A stretch of DNA of 43,920 nucleotides, from NCBI RefSeq assembly GCF_000564855.1, contig NZ_AYXG01000220.1:1-43920 (forward strand). Direction: 5' to 3'. A program made the position numbers and the translations under genes. The notes under the pieces were generated by a model. The model saw only the letters and a program-made list of their open reading frames with translations. It searched no databases and was not told the origin of the DNA. Source of the stretch: Actinokineospora spheciospongiae (GTDB lineage Bacteria; Actinomycetota; Actinomycetes; Mycobacteriales; Pseudonocardiaceae). Below, piece after piece: positions 39,700-43,920 of this stretch (its first letter is position 1; the number at the start of each line of letters is the position of its first letter).

Positions 39700-42072
39700 T
39701 CACGCCGCGGGGGGAGCGTCACCCCCGGTGGTTTCCGCGGTCTCGTCCTGTCGGAGGGTGACCCACACCGCGATCTGGGAGCGCTTGGTGAAGTCGAGCT
39801 TGACGAGGATGTGCTGGACGTGGGTCTCGGCCGTGCGCGGTGAGATGAGGAGCCGGGCGGCGATGTCGCGGTTGGACAGTCCCCGGGCCACCAGGCCGGC
39901 GACCTCCCGTTCCCGCTTGGACAGGGGGTTGCGCTCCGGGCCGGGAGCCGGGGTGTCGTCGAGTGCGTGGCGCCGCGCCCGTTCCGGCGGCAGTGCCCGT
40001 CCCCGGCTGTGGGCGCTGTCGAACCGCCGGTCGCCCAGTGCTTGCCTGGTGATCTCGGTGAACTCCCGGTGCGGGCGGGCCACGAGGTGCGCGATGGGGG
40101 ACGCGAGGAGTTCCCAGGCGGTGGCCGCGGCGCCGAACAGGGTCGCGGCCCGCTCGTGCTGATCGCGCTTGCAGGCGGCCCAGGCGAGGGTTTCGAGGTG
40201 GAAGGCGTCGCCGAACGGGCTGTCCAGCGTGCTGGACGCGAGGGCGGTGCGGGCCGCGGCGGCCGCGGCGCCCACGTCGCCGAACTTCACCTCGATGAGG
40301 GCGAGGCCGAACAGGGCCATGTCGCGGTAGTGGCTCCCGCCGCCCGCTTCGCCGAGTGCGATCACGCGGCGCAGCTTCTCCCGGCCGGTGCCCAGGTCGC
40401 CGTTGTAGGCGGCGATGATGCCGTGCAGCGCCAGGGTCCGCAGTTCGCGGCGCAGGTCGCCGTGGGCGCGCAGCACGGGCACGCACTCCTCGGCCAGGTC
40501 CGCCGCCCGGGGGTCGCGGCGCAGCATCACCTCCAGGACGCGGACGCTGGTGATCTGCGCGGTGAGCAGGTCGTCGCCGATCGCGGCGGCGAGCCGTTCC
40601 GCCTCGGTCAGCGACGCGGACGCGGCTTCCAGGTCGCAGCACCACAGGGCGTGCAGCGCGGCGGTGGCCAGCGCGAACGGGCGATCGGGGTGGTCGGCGG
40701 GGGCGGCGGCCAGCGCGCGGTCGAGCCACCGCTGGGCTTCGGCGTCGAGGCCCAGCAGCGTCCAGTGCTCGTCGACCCGGGCCGCCATGCGCAGCGCCAC
40801 CCCCGCCTGCCCGGGTTCGGCGACCGACCAGCCCAGCGCGGCCCGCAGGTTCGCCTGCTCCCACCGCAGCCGCCGCGCCCACCGCGACTGCTCCGGGCCC
40901 GCCCACCGCGCGTCGGCCAGGTGGGTGAGCCGGTCGAACCAGTCCCGGTGCCCGCGCAGCACCCCGCCGAGGGCGCCGGAGCGCTCCAGCCGCTCGTGGC
41001 CGTACTCCCGCAGGGCTTGCAGCATCCGGTACCGGGCGTCGCCGTCGTCGACCTCCACGCGCTGGAGCACGGACTTGTCCACCAGGGCGTCGACGACACC
41101 GCACACGGCGGCCGCGTCCACCCCGGAGCCCGCGCACACGTGCTCGGCCGCCGCCAGGTCGAACGAGCCCGCGAAGACCGACAGCCGCGCCCACACCAGC
41201 CGCTCGACCTCCGAGCACAGCCCGTGGCTCCAGTCGACGGTCGTCCGCAGGGTCTGCTGCCGCTCCGGCGCGGTGCGGCTGCCGTTGGTCAGCAGCGCCA
41301 GGCTGTTGCCAAGCCGCTCCGAGATCTGCCGCGGCGACAGGCCCTGGATGCGCGCCGCGGCCAGCTCGATCGCCAGCGGCAGGCCGTCGAGCCGCCCGCA
41401 CAGCCGCGCCACGTCCGCGCGGTTGCCCTCGGTGATCCGGAACCCCGGGTGCACGGCGGTGGCCCGGTCCACGAAGAGCCGCACGCCGTCGTACCGGGCC
41501 AACAGCTCCAGCGGCGGGGTGTCCCCGGGACCCGGGACCGACAGCGGCGGCACTCGCAGCACCTGTTCGCCCGGTACACCGAGGGATTGCCTGCTGGTGG
41601 CCAGCACCGCCACCCGGGGGCACGCGGTCAGGACCCGGTGGACGAAGGTGGCGCAGTCGTCCACCAGGTGCTCGCAGTTGTCCAGCACCAGCAGCACCGC
41701 GCGCTCCCGCAGGTGGTCGAGCACCCTCCCGGTGGCCGAGCGCCCCGACTGGGCGCGCAGCCCCAGCAGTTGCGCCACCAGGTCGGCCTGCGACGCGCCG
41801 TCGCGCAACTCCGCCAGCTCCACGAGCAGGACCCCGTCGCGGTGGTCGGGCGCCGCCTCCTGGGCCACGAGGGCCGCGAGCCGGGTCTTGCCGACCCCGC
41901 CGGGGCCCGCCAGCGTCACCAGCCGCCCGGAGCCCAGCAGTCGCCGGGCCTCGGCCACCTCCCGGCGCCTGCCGACACACCTCGTCAGCTCGACGCCGAG
42001 CCGCGTCCGACCCGTCCCGCGCAGCTCCCCGTCCGGGGCACCGGCGGCCGGGGTGGGGCTGTCCGGAACCAT
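39700..42072 (-). CDS. NB-ARC ATPase / LuxR-type regulator
   Basis: A 790-residue regulator. Residues 30-310 form the NB-ARC-type nucleotide switch with P-loop GPGGVGKT (56-63), VLLVLDNCEHLVDD as Walker B, and GLPLAIELAAARI as the GLPLA motif. A helical TPR-like sensor region spans about 330-690. The C-terminal HTH of LuxR type is at about 720-775 (SKREREVAGLVARGLSNRDI). This is the actinobacterial layout also annotated as AfsR/SARP-like or 'ATP-binding protein LuxR'; it activates genes on ATP-driven oligomerization, often of secondary metabolism. ATG 42072 has GGGAG upstream. Effector and targets are unknown; the gene is flanked by a promoter palindrome. Confidence 0.92.
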   Translation of the reverse strand: MVPDSPTPAAGAPDGELRGTGRTRLGVELTRCVGRRREVAEARRLLGSGRLVTLAGPGGVGKTRLAALVAQEAAPDHRDGVLLVELAELRDGASQADLVAQLLGLRAQSGRSATGRVLDHLRERAVLLVLDNCEHLVDDCATFVHRVLTACPRVAVLATSRQSLGVPGEQVLRVPPLSVPGPGDTPPLELLARYDGVRLFVDRATAVHPGFRITEGNRADVARLCGRLDGLPLAIELAAARIQGLSPRQISERLGNSLALLTNGSRTAPERQQTLRTTVDWSHGLCSEVERLVWARLSVFAGSFDLAAAEHVCAGSGVDAAAVCGVVDALVDKSVLQRVEVDDGDARYRMLQALREYGHERLERSGALGGVLRGHRDWFDRLTHLADARWAGPEQSRWARRLRWEQANLRAALGWSVAEPGQAGVALRMAARVDEHWTLLGLDAEAQRWLDRALAAAPADHPDRPFALATAALHALWCCDLEAASASLTEAERLAAAIGDDLLTAQITSVRVLEVMLRRDPRAADLAEECVPVLRAHGDLRRELRTLALHGIIAAYNGDLGTGREKLRRVIALGEAGGGSHYRDMALFGLALIEVKFGDVGAAAAAARTALASSTLDSPFGDAFHLETLAWAACKRDQHERAATLFGAAATAWELLASPIAHLVARPHREFTEITRQALGDRRFDSAHSRGRALPPERARRHALDDTPAPGPERNPLSKREREVAGLVARGLSNRDIAARLLISPRTAETHVQHILVKLDFTKRSQIAVWVTLRQDETAETTGGDAPPAA

Positions 42073-42081
42073 CGCACACTC

Positions 42082-42127
42082 CCTAACAGTCGTTAGGCAT
42101 AGTCGCAGTGGACCACGTCACCGTCAA
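42082..42127 (-). promoter_or_regulatory. LuxR-gene promoter with downstream palindrome
   Basis: Minus-strand -35 TTGACG (42122-42127) and -10 GACTAT (42099-42104) are 17 bp apart. Just downstream, at 42082-42097, CCTAAC-AGTC-GTTAGG is a perfect inverted repeat at the transcription start, which fits a repressor site. Confidence 0.6.
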
Positions 42128-42243
42128 CCCGGGACCGAGCGCTTTTACGTAGTTCTGCCGATGCCGGGCCGCCGACACCCGTGCCTATCCTGTGCACCGG
42201 ATCACACCGGACGGGCGTGGCCTACCGCCGAGGAGAACAGCAG

Positions 42244-43044
42244 ATGACCAAGATCCGCCGCAGCGCCGCGGCCCTGGCGCTCACCGTCGCGGCAGGCGCT
42301 GTCGTCGCCGCGGGCAGCCTCTCGCCCGCCAACGCCGCGACGCAGAAGTACGTCGCACTGGGCGACTCCTACTCCTCCGGCGACGGCGCGGGCTCGTACG
42401 GGTCCAGCGGGGCGTGCCTGCGCAGCGCCAACGCCTACCCGGAGCTGTACGCCAAGGCGCACCCGGGGACGGCGCTGTCATTCGTCGCGTGCGCGGGCGC
42501 GAAGGTGGAGGACGTGCTCGGCAAGCAGGTGCAGGCGCTGACCGCCGACACCGGCCTGGTCACCATCTCCATCGGCGGCAACGACGTCGGCTTCGCCTCG
42601 GTGGTCACCACCTGCACCTTCGGCTCCGACGCCGCGTGCACCGACCGGATCGCCAAGTCGACGGCCACCGCCACCACCGCGCTGCCCGGCAAGCTGGACA
42701 CGACCTACGCCGAGATCAAGACCCGCTCGCCCCGGGCCCAGGTCGTCGTCCTGGGCTACCCGCGCCTGTTCGCCTCGGGGCCCGCGTTCTGCGCGATCAG
42801 CCAGACCAAGCGCACCGCGCTCAACAAGGCCGCCGACAGCCTCGCCGAGATCATCGCCGACCGCGCCCGCAGCGCCGGGTTCACCTACGAGGACGTGCGC
42901 GACGAGTTCGCCGGGCACGGCGTGTGCACGTCCAACCCGTGGATTCACGGCATCCGCCCGCTGGCGGTCGCCGAGTCCTACCACCCCACCCTGGCGGGCC
43001 AGAAGAACGGCTACCACGCCGCCCTCACCAACGCGATCGGATAG
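42244..43044 (+). CDS. Secreted SGNH/GDSL lipase-like hydrolase
   Basis: A 266-residue exported esterase of the SGNH fold. Residues 1-32 form a signal peptide (RRSAAALALTVAAGAVVAAG, cleavage after ANA). Block I is VALGDSYSSG with Ser 42, block III is ISIGGND, and block V is SYHPTLAGQ with the catalytic His; the acid is carried within the same DxxH region or by the backbone, as in the streptomycete lipase family (Streptomyces rimosus and coelicolor). ATG 42244 has GAGGAG 8-10 bases upstream. It is divergent from the LuxR gene and monocistronic. Confidence 0.92.
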   Translation: MTKIRRSAAALALTVAAGAVVAAGSLSPANAATQKYVALGDSYSSGDGAGSYGSSGACLRSANAYPELYAKAHPGTALSFVACAGAKVEDVLGKQVQALTADTGLVTISIGGNDVGFASVVTTCTFGSDAACTDRIAKSTATATTALPGKLDTTYAEIKTRSPRAQVVVLGYPRLFASGPAFCAISQTKRTALNKAADSLAEIIADRARSAGFTYEDVRDEFAGHGVCTSNPWIHGIRPLAVAESYHPTLAGQKNGYHAALTNAIG

Positions 43045-43107
43045 GCCCCGCCGGTCTTGACAACGGGAACGCGGTCGGCTGGCATGACCCCGACACGGCT
43101 CCGGTGC

Positions 43108-43146
43108 GGCCGTGCCCGGCGCGGTGGTGTCCGCCCGGGCACGGCC
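43108..43146 (+). terminator. Terminator of the GDSL hydrolase gene
   Basis: A perfect 12-bp stem (43108-43119 with 43135-43146) with a 15-nt loop. A TTGACA (43057-43062) and TGGCAT (43080-43085) pair, 17 bp apart, lies upstream of it, so it may instead lie in the leader of the next gene. Confidence 0.65.
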
Positions 43147-43190
43147 GACTCCCGGTGCCGTCGGCAGGCAGGCGGACCGGGAGTGGCGCG

Positions 43191-43829
43191 GTGGACGAGT
43201 TCGTGCGGGAACTGGTGGACCTCACCGGGTGGCGGGGGTCGGCCTACGGGCCGGTGGCCTGGGACGCGGTCGAGGCGGACCTGGGGGTGGAACTGCCCGC
43301 CGACTACAAGGAACTGCTCGCCACCTTCGCACCCGGCACCTTCAACGCCGCCAACCTGAACCTGGGCAAGGCCATCGTGATGCCGCCTTACACCGCTGCG
43401 GGGAAGCCGGATCACCTCCACCAATTCAGGACCGAGATGCGCGAGCTGCGCGAGTGGCAGGAGGAACATCCCGAGGACGTCCCGCACCCGATCCACCCCG
43501 AGCCCGGCGGGATGATCCCCTGGGCGCGGGCGGCGCGCGAGGTCCTGCTGTGGGTCCGCGAACCCGGCCAGTCCCCCGACGAGTGGACCATCGCCGTGTC
43601 CAACGGGGGCATCTGGCGATTCGACAAAACTGTCCAGGTCGTCGAGGAATTCGGCTGCGGGGCGGTGGAATTCCTCGCGGGCCTGGTTCGCGGGACCACT
43701 GTCAGCACGGTGCTGGCAGGCGACCCGGAGAACCTGACCTCGCCGCCATTGGCAGCCCGGTTCCCCTTCCGGCCGGTATCCGAGGACGACTGGTGGAGCA
43801 TGTCCACCATCCCGGCGGACGACGAGTGA
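43191..43829 (+). CDS. SMI1/KNR4-type (SUKH) protein, copy 1
   Basis: A 212-residue protein. AWDAVEADLGVELPADYKEL is the classic SUKH start (W-x-x-V-E-x-x-L-G-x-x-L-P-x-D-Y-K), followed by NLGKAIVMPPY and, in the middle, an MIPWARAAREVLLWV segment. SUKH proteins are commonly immunity proteins against secreted polymorphic toxins, though eukaryotic and other roles exist. No toxin gene is visible in this window. GTG 43191 has GGGAG 7 bases upstream. The next gene begins as a near-identical copy 670 bp later. Confidence 0.85.
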   Translation: MDEFVRELVDLTGWRGSAYGPVAWDAVEADLGVELPADYKELLATFAPGTFNAANLNLGKAIVMPPYTAAGKPDHLHQFRTEMRELREWQEEHPEDVPHPIHPEPGGMIPWARAAREVLLWVREPGQSPDEWTIAVSNGGIWRFDKTVQVVEEFGCGAVEFLAGLVRGTTVSTVLAGDPENLTSPPLAARFPFRPVSEDDWWSMSTIPADDE

Positions 43830-43860
43830 GCGGCGCGCGATGAGGACACGGAGTGGCGCA

Positions 43861-43920
43861 GTGGATGAGTTCGTGCGGGAACTGGTGGACCTCACCGGGT
43901 GGCGGGGGTCGGCCTACGGG
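43861..43920 (+). CDS. SUKH protein, copy 2 (partial, window edge)
   Basis: The first 20 codons are visible and encode the same residues as copy 1 (VDEFVRELVDLTGWRGSAYG). GTG 43861 matches the start of copy 1 with the same GGAG 7 bases before it; an in-frame ATG at 43840 is an alternative seen only in this copy. The gene runs off the window end. It starts 32 bases after copy 1 stops, so the two are an operon. Confidence 0.75.
   Translation, partial: MDEFVRELVDLTGWRGSAYG

Larger units (their letters stand above)
43181..43920 (+). repeat. Tandem direct repeat of SUKH gene starts
   Basis: Bases 43181-43250 and 43851-43920 are identical except at two positions (one just before the start codon and one synonymous, GAC to GAT). 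The 670-bp unit equals one gene plus its leader, so this is a recent tandem duplication. Its full extent is beyond the window. Confidence 0.8.

Noticed and set aside
43057-43085. TTGACA/TGGCAT as a certain promoter for the SUKH gene
   Set aside because: A perfect 12-bp terminator-like hairpin lies between it and the gene, so the promoter could be chance or attenuated; kept only as a note.

Overview
The window is very GC-rich actinomycete DNA: codons end mostly in G or C, GTG starts are common, mRNAs look leaderless at several genes, and secreted proteins are frequent. The mix of genes (a DesA3-type desaturase with its reductase, NB-ARC/LuxR and PucR regulators, DUF397-free secreted protein families, Zur boxes) suggests a filamentous Pseudonocardiales organism such as Saccharothrix, Actinosynnema or Lentzea. 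The genus is an inference, not something read directly. I see no rRNA, tRNA or CRISPR array, and no intact transposon.

Region 1 (1-9.2 kb) is mostly metabolic. It holds leuA translationally coupled to an ABC ATPase, with a candidate leader peptide and hairpin, divergent from a GntR regulator. Then come a three-helix-bundle protein, a pfkB-surE pair, and a PucR regulator divergent from a ferredoxin reductase/fatty acid desaturase pair. Region 2 (9.2-20 kb) is a cell-envelope and secretome block: a Vps62-like lipoprotein, a remarkable ligand-gated ion channel fusion, a SnoaL-like protein, a decayed beta-helix gene, a fibronectin-III protein and a secreted alpha/beta hydrolase. The channel fusion (11701-14268, minus) joins a cytoplasmic TPR segment, one membrane anchor, a type 1 periplasmic binding domain and a complete pentameric ligand-gated ion channel (Cys-loop/Pro-loop receptor). 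It is the most unusual gene in the window.

Region 3 (20-34.5 kb) holds small regulators and stress modules: ArsR-SRPBCC, TetR, a pentapeptide-repeat protein, a MerR-methyltransferase divergon, and a DHFR-like reductase. Two COG0523 (CobW) proteins each lie behind a Zur-like box that shares the same ten-base half-site, and a histidine-rich protein lies next to one of them, so this looks like a zinc-starvation set. One COG0523 copy has lost its P-loop. A tight three-gene operon (25460-28846) encodes an anchored binding-protein-like protein, a lipoprotein fusing a binding-protein domain to a von Willebrand A domain, and a small membrane protein; I know of no assigned function for this set.

Region 4 (34.5-43.9 kb) is patchier. 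It contains an IS5-type transposase remnant, a protein with four cold-shock domains, a DMT-transporter remnant, an acyltransferase, a DUF2007 protein, a secreted protein made of four Trp/Cys repeats, a GNAT acetyltransferase, a large NB-ARC/LuxR regulator and a GDSL lipase. It ends in a tandem pair of SUKH-type genes, the second cut by the window edge. Remnants at 15-16, 21.7-22.5, 34.6 and 36.2 kb indicate repeated small deletions and insertions in this accessory DNA.
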